A DNA stretch of 26,449 nt from a virus (IMGVR_UViG_3300005747_001530:1-26449), one strand, 5' to 3'; counted from the stretch's first letter, positions 13,383 through 22,372 are shown. Program-made: numbers and translations. Notes: a model not told the origin generated them from the sequence alone.

Positions 13383-16300
13383 TCAAACCTCCTCGACGTG
13401 GTCGAGCCAGCCGCGCTGCACCGCGTCGACCACTTCGTCGCCGTCGACGTCGACGATCTCGGGCTCGCCCATCAGGCGCCCCAAGATGGCGAGCTCGCGC
13501 CCGGGTAGCTGCACCTCTTCGACCGCGACCGCGTCGGGGTCGTGTGCGATGCGCGGCAGCAGCACGACTTGCCCGTCGCCGCCTCCGATCAGCGCGGTCA
13601 GCGTCTCGACCGGCGAGAGGTCGCCGACCATGGCGATCGGCACGCCCCCGGCCATCTGGTAGCTCGGGTCATCGCCCCACTCTGTCGGGAACCCTTCCGA
13701 CCACGACACGCGCGTCGCCCGCAGCATCTCGCCACGGCGACGGGCGGCGATGTAGCCGGGCGTCTCTTCGAGGTCGACCTGCGGCACCAGCGTCGTCGAC
13801 CGGCCTCGACTCCACCGCTGGCCGAGCACCAGCACGGGCCCGACCACCAGACGGCCCGTCCGGTAGTACCCTTCGACGGTCGTCTCGGGCGCGATTCGCC
13901 ACCGGTAGTATTTGTGGGCGGTCGTGTAGCCGAGCGCCACGACCGCCCCACATGGGCGCCAGATGTCCAGCGTACCGGTTGCCGTGCCCGCGGGAGCACC
14001 TTCGACACGAACGACGACAGACGCCGAGCCAGACCGCCACGGGCCGGCCTGCACGACGTCGACGACGCGGTACCGAGCCGCACCGTCGGCGATGGTCCCC
14101 CCGATGATCTCCCGAGGCCGGATGACAGCAGCCGTCGCGCCCGCGGCGACGCGGTAGGTGTCGCCGTCGCGACTGTACGACAGACCGGTCAGGCCGTCGG
14201 CGGTGTCGAGCTCGGCGATGTCGACCCAGGTGGCGCCATCGCCGCCCTGCAGCTTCGCTTGCCGATAGTTGGCCCGGAACACCGCAGCACCCGGGGCGCT
14301 GCCTCCGAAGGAATGCTCGACGGCGCCCGAGTCGACCGGGGCGAAGGCGTACCACTGTGCGACGCCGTCGGCTGTGGTCTGGTGCTCCTCTTGCGGGCTG
14401 CGCGAGAGAAGATTGTCAGCTCGCTGGAGGTAGTCGGTCGGGATCCGCCAGTAGTCGCCGCGGGCACCAGGACCGCCGCGCGCCTGCAGGAACGCTTCGG
14501 CCTCGACGTGCAGCCGGTTCGGGCGGGCGGGCAGCCATCCACCGGGCAGCGTGTCGGGCGCTTGCGAGATCGCCAGACCGGCCGCCAGGCTGTCGGTCGT
14601 GGCGGTGTGCGACCCGTAGCCGTCGCCGACTGCGACGTGCACGCCGTACCAGGTCGACGAGTACGCGCCGCCCACGTTGCCCCAATGAACGAACGACGTG
14701 CCAGCGCCGACCGTGCGGCGCGAGGCCACGCCGGACACGCGCAGCGTCCACATTTCGCCGTTCGCCTCTCGGCTGTACAGCGCGACTGTGTTGCCGGCGC
14801 CTGAGTACGTCAGCGCGAGACGGTAGACCCTCCGCACGGTGCAGTCGATGGCCACGGCGGCGCCGACAATGCCGCCGCCGTTCGTGTCGTAGACCGCCAG
14901 CTCGCCATTCGCGAGCCGCACTTCGACGCGCAGATCTTCCGCGCCGTTGCCGACGCCCACTTTGAGCCCTACGCCCTGCACAGTCGTGTTTGCCGGCGTA
15001 GCGCTGGTGTCGGCCTCGAAGTGCACCACGATGCCGGTCTGTGCGCTGTGCGAGCCAAACGTGCGTTGGTACTCGCCCGTAGCGGACGACCACGACAAAG
15101 CGAAAGCGCCCGTCGTCGAGATCGAGCCGGCCGCCCCTACGCCGGTCCAGCCGTACGAAGACGGGCTCGCCAGCGGGATCCACGTCACCGAGTCGAGGCC
15201 GGTCGCCGAGCCACCGAATGCCCGCAGCTCGAAGGGGTGACCCGACGAGACTCGAGACATGGGCGCCATCGTCCAGCCACCCGACTCGACGAGCGCGAGC
15301 CACTGGTCGGGCCGGGCGCCCGTGGCCGTTTCCTGCAGCGTCCACAGCACGCGCGAGCCGAGCGGAATCGCGCGGAAGCGGTCAACGCCAGCACCGGGCA
15401 AGCGCGTCAGCGCCGTCTCGAAGGCGCTCCAAGTCACGCCGCCGTCGAAAGACCGCGCCACCTGCACCCGGTCGCCAGCGCTCCAGGCGACGTACAGATG
15501 CCCTACGGTGTCGCACCAGATGCTCACATCGTCGGCCACGCTGCCCGACAGCGACACCAGGTCGATCGCGTCGGCGCTGCGCAGCGGCAGGTACGGTGAG
15601 GCTGTGCGGCGCACCTGCAGCGTCAGCGAGCCACCGGGTAGCCCTTCGATGTAGGCGGCGACGAAGACGCCGTCGGGTGTCGCGGTCACGTCGGGGCGCC
15701 GCACGTACGGCTGCCCCGTGGCCCACGGGTTCCAGTCCTCGACGAGCTCGAAACTGTGCCCCATGTCGCTCGATGCGTACTGGACCCACCCCCGCCGTGC
15801 GGTCTGTTCATCCGTCCACGATGACCCGACGAGCAGCAGCACCAGCTCGTGTGAATGGTGCCACGAGATCGAATCATAGGTCGCGCCCGCGGGCAGCTCG
15901 ACGTCGTAGCCGGCCAGCGTCAGCGACCGCCAGGTCAGCGCGTCGTCGTCGGAGTAGTGCACGACAAGGTCGACGCCGCCCCCAGGGCCGAGCACCAGCG
16001 CCGCCGCCAGGAGGCGACCGGTCGGCAGCCGCAGCACGTCGACAGGGTGGCCGCTGGTGTAGGCGGCCGGCTCGGGCTGCGCTCCGTCGGCGTCCATCGG
16101 CAGCGAGTGGTCGGCGACGACGACGGCAGGCGCGACCCAGTCGTGCGACGTCGAGTCGTAGCGCCGTGCCGAGATCACGCCGCTGTTGTTCCAGACGACG
16201 ACGGCTTCGCCGTTCTGCAGGTCGACGCCTGCCCAGTTGTGCGGCCCGTCGACCCCGCGGTCGAGCGACGCCTCGCTCGTCTGCTGCAGCACTTGGTCGG

Positions 16301-16640
16301 TGGAGCGCCCGAACCACTGCAGGCCGGCGTCGCCCATCTGGCGGCGCACGGCGACCTCGCACCCGCTGCCCGGCATGCCCGCCCGCGTAACCATGATCTC
16401 CAGGTCGGAGGACTGTTCGCCGACGACTCGAGGCGACAGCGACGGGCCGAGATCGCCGGCCGTCGAGCTGCTGCGCCCGATGCTCCCGCGCTGGTACTCG
16501 GCGACGCCGGGCACGGGCATGGCTTGCGTGAAGCTGCTGTCGGTGACGCCGACGCCGACCGGCTGCAGGGTGGCGGCGCTGATCAGCTGCGCGGGCAGCA
16601 GCAAGCCGGCGAGCGCGCGGTCGAGATCTTCGCGGGGCAT
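13383..16640 (-). CDS. Large tail-tip protein with Asp-box (sialidase-like) propeller, 1085 aa
   Basis: ATG at 16640 shares one base with the tape measure stop (TGATG). Residues about 130-460 contain three Asp boxes of the S-x-D-x-G-x-(T)-W/F type: SDDDALTW (230-237), SSDMGHSF (290-297) and SFDGGVTW (397-404). They are separated by strand-rich repeats, as in BNR/sialidase six-bladed propellers. A beta-sandwich-like part with VVHFEADTS and RVEVRLANGELAVYDTNGG follows (about 490-690), possibly a concanavalin-type sugar-binding domain. The C-terminal 160 residues (RVSWSEGFPTEWGDDPSY...) look like a tail-tip attachment part, and position after the tape measure fits a distal-tail protein. Glycan binding or cleavage is plausible, but catalytic residues were not identified. 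Confidence 0.75.
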   Translation of the reverse strand: MPREDLDRALAGLLLPAQLISAATLQPVGVGVTDSSFTQAMPVPGVAEYQRGSIGRSSSTAGDLGPSLSPRVVGEQSSDLEIMVTRAGMPGSGCEVAVRRQMGDAGLQWFGRSTDQVLQQTSEASLDRGVDGPHNWAGVDLQNGEAVVVWNNSGVISARRYDSTSHDWVAPAVVVADHSLPMDADGAQPEPAAYTSGHPVDVLRLPTGRLLAAALVLGPGGGVDLVVHYSDDDALTWRSLTLAGYDVELPAGATYDSISWHHSHELVLLLVGSSWTDEQTARRGWVQYASSDMGHSFELVEDWNPWATGQPYVRRPDVTATPDGVFVAAYIEGLPGGSLTLQVRRTASPYLPLRSADAIDLVSLSGSVADDVSIWCDTVGHLYVAWSAGDRVQVARSFDGGVTWSAFETALTRLPGAGVDRFRAIPLGSRVLWTLQETATGARPDQWLALVESGGWTMAPMSRVSSGHPFELRAFGGSATGLDSVTWIPLASPSSYGWTGVGAAGSISTTGAFALSWSSATGEYQRTFGSHSAQTGIVVHFEADTSATPANTTVQGVGLKVGVGNGAEDLRVEVRLANGELAVYDTNGGGIVGAAVAIDCTVRRVYRLALTYSGAGNTVALYSREANGEMWTLRVSGVASRRTVGAGTSFVHWGNVGGAYSSTWYGVHVAVGDGYGSHTATTDSLAAGLAISQAPDTLPGGWLPARPNRLHVEAEAFLQARGGPGARGDYWRIPTDYLQRADNLLSRSPQEEHQTTADGVAQWYAFAPVDSGAVEHSFGGSAPGAAVFRANYRQAKLQGGDGATWVDIAELDTADGLTGLSYSRDGDTYRVAAGATAAVIRPREIIGGTIADGAARYRVVDVVQAGPWRSGSASVVVRVEGAPAGTATGTLDIWRPCGAVVALGYTTAHKYYRWRIAPETTVEGYYRTGRLVVGPVLVLGQRWSRGRSTTLVPQVDLEETPGYIAARRRGEMLRATRVSWSEGFPTEWGDDPSYQMAGGVPIAMVGDLSPVETLTALIGGGDGQVVLLPRIAHDPDAVAVEEVQLPGRELAILGRLMGEPEIVDVDGDEVVDAVQRGWLDHVEEV

Positions 16641-18724
16641 CAGTACACTCTCTTTCGGGCGGTGCTGTTGCGGCCGACGCCGGTGCGGTCGACTGCACGC
16701 TGTGTAGCCACTGCGATGCCGAGCCGCAGCGGTCCGTCTCGCACGTCGAGCACCGTCTGCACCATCTGCGGGCCACCACGACCGCCGCCGAGCTGCTGCC
16801 GCAGGCCAGCGTCGTCGCGAGCGGCCACGACGCGGTCGCCGGCCGCGAAGGTCATGCGCTCACCTGGGCGCGCTGTCACTACGCCGGGCGTGTCCGAGAA
16901 ACGCCGGCCGCGACGACCTCCACCACGATCGCGGTCGCGGTCGAGCCCAAGAGCACCGCGCACAGCGTTTCGGATCAGTCTGAACACGGTGCGCCAGTAT
17001 GCCTGCAGCCCCTTAACGATGCCGGTCACGATCCCGACTGCGATGTCGTCGGCCGACTTGATTAGCTCGACGACGATTTTCGGCACAGCCTTCGCGATCG
17101 CGACGATGATGTCGGGCAGCGCGTCGGCGAGCGCTCGCACGAATGGGCCGATGTTTTTGGCCAGCGACTCGACAAAGGCGACGGCGTCTTTCGCCATCTG
17201 CTTTCCGGCGCTGGCGCCACCGGTCGCCGCTTCGAGCAGCTGCGCCGGGCTGGCCAGCGCCGACAACGCGCCACCGGTCAACGTGCCGATCAGGCTTGCC
17301 GCTTTGCTGCCCGCCTCTCGAGCTGTCTCGAGCAGCGAGCCTGCCCAGATCCGCCCCCATGGAATCGCGTCGAAGCTGGCCTTCACCTGCGCGCCCATGT
17401 CCTGCAGTGCCATGTCGGCTACGGCTGTCGTCTCTTCGAGCGCCGTCTGCAGCGGCTGCAGCGCCCGGGCGCCCGCTGTCTGGATCGATTCGATTCGGGT
17501 CGCCAGCGCCGCCAGCGCGCCCGACAGCTGGTCGACCTGCGCTTCGGTGAGCTCGGCAGCAGCAGCGGACGCGACGAGGCCGGCCTGCAGCCGTTGCAGC
17601 TGCGCGAGCTCGGAACGGTCTACGAACGGCTGCCGAGCTGCTTCGAGCGCCTTTGTGTAGTCGCGCAGCGCGCGCTCGGCGGCTTTCGCTGCCTCTGCGG
17701 CTGCCTTGTCGGCGCCGTTGTCGCGCTTGCGCTGCGACTTGTTCTTCTTGCCCTCCTCTTCGCGCAGCTTGGCGATCGTGCCGACCAGCTTCTTGGCGGC
17801 GGCGTCGTAGTCGCGCGTAGCAGCCTCGACACCCTCGAAGGCCAGCTCGACGACTTCGAGCGGCAGGTCGCGAAGTCCGGTTCTGATGTCTTCGAGGCCG
17901 TCGGCCAGCCCGTCGAGGCCGGTCGCGCGTGCGATCTTCTCGGTGATCGACGCCATGTCGAGCAGCAGGCCGAGCGACGGCGCGAGCGCTGTCACGACCG
18001 CCGAGCCCAGCTGCGCGAAGACCGACCCGACCGCTTCGGCGCCGCTGCCCATGGTGTCGAGCGCGTCGCCGGCCATCAGTCCGAGCTTGACCACCAGAAT
18101 GGCGACCCGCTCGACGGTAGGCGCTACCCGGTCGGCGAGCTGCACGACGAGATCCTTGCTCACTGCGACGACGCCGTCGAGTGCATCGTTTGCCGCCGTG
18201 ATGCGGGCCACGGTCGCCGGTGCGATTCCGAGCGCTGCCTGCATCGGCTCAAGCTCGGCGACGAGCTCGCCCGCGGTGCGTGTGAGGCTCACCAGCGCTT
18301 TGCCTGCGCCGAGCACTCCGACGACGAGGCCACCGACCGCCAGCGCGGCACCAGTGGCCGCGACCGTGATCTGTCCGAGCGGCGACGACAAGCCAGCCAG
18401 CACCGCCCGCGCTTTGTCGAAGCGGTCGGCCGACACTCCGGCGAGCTCGGCCAGACCCTTCGCCGCCTCGCGCGCTTCGGTCGCCTGGCGTTCAGCCTCT
18501 CGCGCAGCAGCTCGTGCGGCCCGCTCGGCTGCCTTCTGCGCCTTCGCATTCTCGCGGGCGTCTTGTCGGATCGCCTTCGAAACGCCCTTCGACGCCTTGA
18601 TCGCCAGCCGCTGAATCTCGCGAATCGCCTTGTCGGCTTCCTTGCCGGCGAGGTCGGGCAGATCTTTCAGCGAATCCATCAGCGACGACAGGTCGGCGCC
18701 GATCCCGATCAGTGCGTCAGCCAC
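16640..18724 (-). CDS. Tape measure protein, 694 aa
   Basis: Starts at GTG (18724-18722) with GAGGTG upstream, overlapping the previous gene by eight bases. Residues 1-110 are long charged helices (AKAQKAAERAARAAAREAER). A hydrophobic stretch follows at about 120-148 (GAALAVGGLVVGVLGAGKAL) and others occur near 200-260. More helical coiled-coil follows at about 300-370, then membrane-prone helices near 520-590 (DIIVAIAKAVPKIVVELIK) and a basic Gly/Arg-rich C-terminus. This mix of helix and membrane segments in a long late gene next to the neck genes is typical of tape measures, which set tail length and help DNA entry. By the usual 0.15 nm per residue the tail would be about 100 nm. Confidence 0.88.
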   Translation of the reverse strand: MADALIGIGADLSSLMDSLKDLPDLAGKEADKAIREIQRLAIKASKGVSKAIRQDARENAKAQKAAERAARAAAREAERQATEAREAAKGLAELAGVSADRFDKARAVLAGLSSPLGQITVAATGAALAVGGLVVGVLGAGKALVSLTRTAGELVAELEPMQAALGIAPATVARITAANDALDGVVAVSKDLVVQLADRVAPTVERVAILVVKLGLMAGDALDTMGSGAEAVGSVFAQLGSAVVTALAPSLGLLLDMASITEKIARATGLDGLADGLEDIRTGLRDLPLEVVELAFEGVEAATRDYDAAAKKLVGTIAKLREEEGKKNKSQRKRDNGADKAAAEAAKAAERALRDYTKALEAARQPFVDRSELAQLQRLQAGLVASAAAAELTEAQVDQLSGALAALATRIESIQTAGARALQPLQTALEETTAVADMALQDMGAQVKASFDAIPWGRIWAGSLLETAREAGSKAASLIGTLTGGALSALASPAQLLEAATGGASAGKQMAKDAVAFVESLAKNIGPFVRALADALPDIIVAIAKAVPKIVVELIKSADDIAVGIVTGIVKGLQAYWRTVFRLIRNAVRGALGLDRDRDRGGGRRGRRFSDTPGVVTARPGERMTFAAGDRVVAARDDAGLRQQLGGGRGGPQMVQTVLDVRDGPLRLGIAVATQRAVDRTGVGRNSTARKRVY

Positions 18725-19133
18725 GCTTCACCTCTTCGAGTCCAGCCTCGACGATCTCTTCGGCCATCGGGCCGCGAGCCTCGCGTGTCGGCTTTCCGAG
18801 CTCGTCGGTGTAGAAGTAGCGCGCCCGGGTCGCCCGTGCTGTTGTACCGACCTTCGAGGACAGCACGAACCGCGCGTACCGGGCTGCCGGGCCCTGCACG
18901 CCGACCACTCGCCGCACCTGCGTCGGCGGGCCAGCGACCGGCCGCTCGACGAGGCCGTCGCGCAGCTTGCCCGTCAGCACGGGCGCGCGGGCCTGCGCGT
19001 TTGTCGCGATCCGACCGGTCGTCGCTCGCACGATGCGCTCGGTGCGCAGTCGAATCCGGTCGAAGAGCTCGAGCGGCTGGTCGAGCACGCCCGACAGCGA
19101 TCGCTCGCCGCCCGGGACTTTCTTCTTCGCCAC
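18717..19133 (-). CDS. HK97 gp10-like head-tail / tail completion protein, 138 aa
   Basis: Starts at GTG (19133-19131) with GGAGG upstream. Residues about 46-58 read AQARAPVLTGKLRDGL, the signature of the HK97 gp10 family (ARxPVxTGxLRxS). It is followed by a strand region (VRRVVGVQGPAARYARFVL) and a helical C-terminus. Family members sit at the neck or tail terminator and complete head-tail joining. It lies between another neck gene and the tape measure, which agrees. Its end overlaps the start of the tape measure gene, so expression is coupled. Confidence 0.85.
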   Translation of the reverse strand: MAKKKVPGGERSLSGVLDQPLELFDRIRLRTERIVRATTGRIATNAQARAPVLTGKLRDGLVERPVAGPPTQVRRVVGVQGPAARYARFVLSSKVGTTARATRARYFYTDELGKPTREARGPMAEEIVEAGLEEVKRG

Positions 19134-19142
19134 GCTGCCTCC

Positions 19143-19610
19143 TCACGCCGGCAGCGTAGTCGGCGCTCGCGTCGGAATCGTTGCGTCAATGGTACTCGCC
19201 CAGAACTCGCCGGTCCACACCGTCGAAGCCAGTACCGACGTGGTCGGTACCGTCTCGCCCGCGCCGTCGACGAGGCGAGCGAAGCGCCCGCAGATCTGGC
19301 GCCGCGTGTTCAGGTGGCCCTCGTAGGCGGCGGTCAGGCCGGCGGCGACGCGCCGCGTGTAGAACTGCACCCGGACGGTGTAGGTGCATGCGTTGCTCGT
19401 CGCGACCTCGCGCTGCCGCCGGCCGTCCTGCACCGTCTCGCTCGACACCGGGATGCCAACGTACACTCGCCCGCTCGCGACCTGGTCGGGCTGCACAATG
19501 CCGTCGGGCGGCGGCAGGCTCGACACCGCGGCGGCGCTGCCGAGCTCGTCGCGCAGCTGGTCGAGCACGACCGCCCGCAGCTGCACTTCGGTGTAGGACC
19601 GGCGCGACAT
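19143..19610 (-). CDS. Probable tail terminator / head-closure protein, 155 aa
   Basis: ATG (19610-19608) shares one base with the stop of the preceding gene (TGATG). The protein begins MSRRSYTEVQLRAVVLDQLR, with a first helix, then a strand-loop stretch with GRVYVGIPVSS, a long strand TYTVRVQFYTRRVAAG and a helix HLNTRRQICGRFARLV. The helix-strand-strand-helix-strand order and size match tail terminator/gpU-like or minor tail completion proteins, and its neighbours are neck proteins. The exact neck role (terminator or stopper) is not certain. Confidence 0.65.
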   Translation of the reverse strand: MSRRSYTEVQLRAVVLDQLRDELGSAAAVSSLPPPDGIVQPDQVASGRVYVGIPVSSETVQDGRRQREVATSNACTYTVRVQFYTRRVAAGLTAAYEGHLNTRRQICGRFARLVDGAGETVPTTSVLASTVWTGEFWASTIDATIPTRAPTTLPA

Positions 19611-20380
19611 CAGCGCCTCGTCGACGGGATCGAGCGCTGGTAGTCGTAGACCGTGCCGACGTCGAAGGCGCCACCGGTGAAGATCGGGCCAACGGCCTGA
19701 TTCCGGTTGCCGACGCTGTCGCCGGTGCTCGGTGCGTACTGCAGCACCATGTCGCGTTTGGCCGCAGCGTACAGCCGCCCCCAGTCGCGCGACATCTCCA
19801 AGAACTGCCCGCCGAGCGACGAGGCCACGCCAGCGAAAAGCACTTCGAGCGCATGCAGCGTGTGCAGGTCGGCAAGATCGTAGCTGTTCAGGATCAGGTG
19901 CGACCGGTTTCCGCGGCGCCACAACCACGACTCGAGGTCGTCCCACGCCACAGACATCGCCCGCAGCATCATGCTCTTGGCTTCGGCGGTGTCGGGCGAC
20001 AGCAGATTCTCGGCGGCGTCGAGCGCCAGGCGGGGCACGCGGTCGACCAGGTTCTGCACGCGAATGACCGGGTGCAGATCCTGCAGGCAGACGGCGGCGT
20101 CCTGGCGGTACGGCGTCGTCGTGCCGTCCGACTCGGTGAAGACCCACTGCAGGTAGTAGTCGTCTGCCGCCTCGACGGTCGTGGCGACTGTCTCGGTCCA
20201 CTCGACGGCGCCCGTGCCCGAGTCGGTGAGCACCGAAGCGCCCGCGCGCAGCAGCTCGACCGTCCAGCTGGTCGGCACGACTGCGACGTCTTCGGAGTCG
20301 TACAGACCGACCGCGACGACCGTCTGGTGTCCACGCACGAGCAGCGCCCGCGACCCAACAATGGTGTGAATCGAACCCAT
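19610..20380 (-). CDS. Probable head-tail adaptor with N-terminal beta domain, 256 aa
   Basis: ATG (20380-20378) shares one base with the preceding stop. Residues 1-100 are beta-rich, resembling an immunoglobulin-like domain (VAVGLYDSEDVAVVPTSWTV, YYLQWVFTESDGTTTPYRQD). From about 105 to 220 the protein is helical (NLVDRVPRLALDAAENLLSP, LHTLHALEVLFAGVASSLGG), as in gp6/gp15-type adaptor proteins that bind under the portal. The first part may be a fused accessory domain. Gene order (after the capsid, before terminator and gp10-like genes) supports an adaptor, but no family signature is certain. Confidence 0.62.
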   Translation of the reverse strand: MGSIHTIVGSRALLVRGHQTVVAVGLYDSEDVAVVPTSWTVELLRAGASVLTDSGTGAVEWTETVATTVEAADDYYLQWVFTESDGTTTPYRQDAAVCLQDLHPVIRVQNLVDRVPRLALDAAENLLSPDTAEAKSMMLRAMSVAWDDLESWLWRRGNRSHLILNSYDLADLHTLHALEVLFAGVASSLGGQFLEMSRDWGRLYAAAKRDMVLQYAPSTGDSVGNRNQAVGPIFTGGAFDVGTVYDYQRSIPSTRR

Positions 20381-21279
20381 CAGAGAGTCACCGACCCGTC
20401 GCCGGCAGCGTCTTCGTCGGGCGCTTCGAGCTCGGCGATGGTGGCGACCGGTGCGGGCACGCTGGCCTGCGGTTGGCCGTGGCCGAGCAGTGCCGCCCGT
20501 TGCTCGGGCGAGAGACTGGCGACCATGTGGCGCAGCTCGACCGGCAGCGAGCCGAGCCCGGTCGGGTCGGCGGTGGTCTCGACCGTGCCGACGCATGGGC
20601 GCAGCTCGCCGTCGTCGTGTGGGATCCATCCCATCGCCCGCATTCGACGCTCGACCGACTGCAGCTTCTGCAACGCGACGGCGTTTCGGTCGGCATGCGC
20701 GCGACACTGCGCCCGGGTGCGCTCGTCGATGGCGCGCAGCCGCAGCAGGTGGTGCTCGGCGGCGCCGCCCATGTAGTCGACGCCCCACGATGCGTACAGC
20801 CTGCACTTCGCCGCCACGTCGACGTCCATGCGGGTCGAGCCGGGCCCGGGCACGGGCCGCTCGAAGGCCCAGCAATGGTGCGCGCCCGCGGGCGTTTCGT
20901 ACCGCAAGATGTACTGCTCGTGTCGCTGGCCGTGCGCTTCGACCGGGTAGTCGAGAGGCACGACGATGGCGCCTCGGTTCGCCCACTCTTCGAGCACCTT
21001 GCTCGCATCGGGCACGGTCAGCACGCGACCGCTCTGCGGGTCGCGCACGCGGCGACCGCAGACGCCACCAACGCCGATCTGGTGGCGGACAAAGATCGGG
21101 TCGGGCACGACCCAGGCGCGCGTGTCACTGCCGCCGTGCTGCTCGGGATCGACGTCTTCGAGCAAGATCTGCCAGTTGCCCGGGACGAGCACGGTCGACC
21201 AGAACGGCGTAGCCGGCAAGCGCAAGCGCACCTGCCGCGGGCTGCGCCGCTGGTATTGGGGGATGGCTGTCGGCTGCAT
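20380..21279 (-). CDS. Unknown head-region protein, 299 aa
   Basis: ATG at 21279 with GGAGG seven bases upstream, directly after the capsid gene and its hairpin. The protein begins MQPTAIPQYQRRSPRQVRLR and has a beta-rich N-terminal half (about 10-150, with WQILLEDVDPEQ and QIGVGGVCGRRV). A helical segment at about 180-215 (IDERTRAQCRAHADRNAVAL) and a disordered acidic C-terminus (EAPDEDAAGDGS) follow. Placement right behind the capsid would suit a capsid-associated or early connector protein. I do not recognise its family. Confidence 0.72.
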   Translation of the reverse strand: MQPTAIPQYQRRSPRQVRLRLPATPFWSTVLVPGNWQILLEDVDPEQHGGSDTRAWVVPDPIFVRHQIGVGGVCGRRVRDPQSGRVLTVPDASKVLEEWANRGAIVVPLDYPVEAHGQRHEQYILRYETPAGAHHCWAFERPVPGPGSTRMDVDVAAKCRLYASWGVDYMGGAAEHHLLRLRAIDERTRAQCRAHADRNAVALQKLQSVERRMRAMGWIPHDDGELRPCVGTVETTADPTGLGSLPVELRHMVASLSPEQRAALLGHGQPQASVPAPVATIAELEAPDEDAAGDGSVTL

Positions 21280-21298
21280 GGTGTGTCCTCCACAGAAC

Positions 21299-21319
21299 GG
21301 GCCGGCTCCTCGCCGGCCA
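21299..21319 (-). promoter_or_regulatory. GC hairpin downstream of capsid gene
   Basis: Perfect 7-bp stem GGCCGGC/GCCGGCC (21300-21306 with 21312-21318) with a five-base loop, just after the capsid stop and before the next gene's ribosome binding site. No T-run follows on the transcribed strand, so an intrinsic terminator is unlikely. It may protect or trim the capsid mRNA or dampen read-through. It shares the sequence GGCCGGCTCCTCG with a site at 22343-22355 on the other side of the capsid gene. Confidence 0.6.
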
Positions 21320-21338
21320 TGGTGTCACGCTGGCGAGA

Positions 21339-22310
21339 TCAGGCGCGGCCAGTGCCACGGATGCGGCAGCACAGCTCTTGCTTGATGATGGTCGCGCCGT
21401 AGGTCTTCGCGCCGACCCACTTCGTGGTCTTGCCGTCGGTGTCGCGCGCCTCTTCGACGAGCAGCGCGAGCCCTCCACCTTCGCGGCGCACTTCGAGCAC
21501 CACCACGGTCGACGCGGTCGGCTCGGCCTGGTCGATCGACAGGTAGCCAATGCCGCCCGGGGCGACGAGCATGCCGGAGTAGACACCGGTGGACACGGGC
21601 ACGCGCGACGACACGAAAAAGTCGATCCCGTCGTAGCTGCCCTTATACGCCCCCATGCCTGCCATCTGCATTTCGTCGAACTCGCGGCGCATCTGGATCG
21701 CTCCACCGCGCGACTCGATGTCGGCCGCGACGAGTGCCCACTGCGCAGTGTGGAGCGCGCAGAAGAACCGCCCGGTCGGGTTCTCGCCGTTGTCTTCGAC
21801 CTCGTTTTTCGCTTCGCGGATCGTGTCCCAGCTGGTCGCGTCGGTGGATGCACCGGCGACGTTCGTCATGGTGCCGGCGAGAGCCAAGATGATGTTGGCT
21901 TCGCTGTACTGCCATCCGCGCACGATGCGGTCGGCGATGGCGGGCCAGTTGTACAGCCCGGTCGCGTCGCGGCGGCGCAGTTCGTCGGACACTGCGTACG
22001 CGATGTCGTAGTTTCCGACGCTGATCGACACGTACGTCGGGTCGATGTCGGTCGGCGTGGCCACGCTGGTCGACTCGTTGGTCGAGCCCCACAGCGCCGC
22101 CTCGTCGTTGATCTGCATGCTGAACGTGCCAGCAAGCGTCATGCCGGCGACGCCGCCGAGCGTGTCGCTGATCGTCTGCAGGTCGACCATGGCCGGATGC
22201 GCGCCGATCGTGAAGGTGTCCTCGACGGCTTCGAGGATCAGCTCGGCGGCGAGCTTGTCGGTGTAGGGAAGGGTTCCGGCCGGAACGGTGCTGGTGTACT
22301 CGGTCGCCAT
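21339..22310 (-). CDS. Major capsid protein, 323 aa
   Basis: ATG at 22310 with GGAG nine bases upstream. The protein begins MATEYTSTVPAGTLPYTDKL. It follows the portal and scaffold genes and has the layout of HK97-fold shell proteins without a long N-terminal delta domain: a helical N-arm (AELILEAVEDTF), an A/E-loop-like strand region (VSISVGNYDIAYAVSDELRR), a spine helix (AADIESRGGAIQMRREFDEM), the segment GSYDGIDFFVSSRVP usual near the axial domain, and a C-terminal strand (STVVVLEVRREGGGLALLVE). It would form the icosahedral head. It is flanked on both sides by non-coding hairpins, so its mRNA level is probably set separately. Confidence 0.85.
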   Translation of the reverse strand: MATEYTSTVPAGTLPYTDKLAAELILEAVEDTFTIGAHPAMVDLQTISDTLGGVAGMTLAGTFSMQINDEAALWGSTNESTSVATPTDIDPTYVSISVGNYDIAYAVSDELRRRDATGLYNWPAIADRIVRGWQYSEANIILALAGTMTNVAGASTDATSWDTIREAKNEVEDNGENPTGRFFCALHTAQWALVAADIESRGGAIQMRREFDEMQMAGMGAYKGSYDGIDFFVSSRVPVSTGVYSGMLVAPGGIGYLSIDQAEPTASTVVVLEVRREGGGLALLVEEARDTDGKTTKWVGAKTYGATIIKQELCCRIRGTGRA

Positions 22311-22338
22311 GGTGCGGCACTCCGTCGTAGGGTTTCAG

Positions 22339-22372
22339 TGTCGGCCGGCTCCTCGCTGGCGAGTCGCCGACA
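22339..22372 (-). promoter_or_regulatory. Hairpin upstream of capsid gene
   Basis: Inverted repeat TGTCGGC/GCCGACA (22339-22345 with 22366-22372) enclosing a further CTCG/CGAG stem, in the 77-base gap before the capsid gene. It holds the same GGCCGGCTCCTCG sequence (22343-22355) as the hairpin after the capsid gene. It ends about 29 bases before the capsid ATG, beyond the ribosome binding site. There is no U-tract. It could be a 5' stabilising stem or processing site for a capsid mRNA. Confidence 0.55.

Noticed and set aside
15218-17660. Plus-strand open frames of 390 and 601 codons in the tail-tip and tape measure region
   Set aside because: They lie antisense to well-supported tail genes. 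The 390-codon frame is extremely Arg/Ser/Ala-rich and the 601-codon frame is also low in complexity, as expected from the opposite strand.
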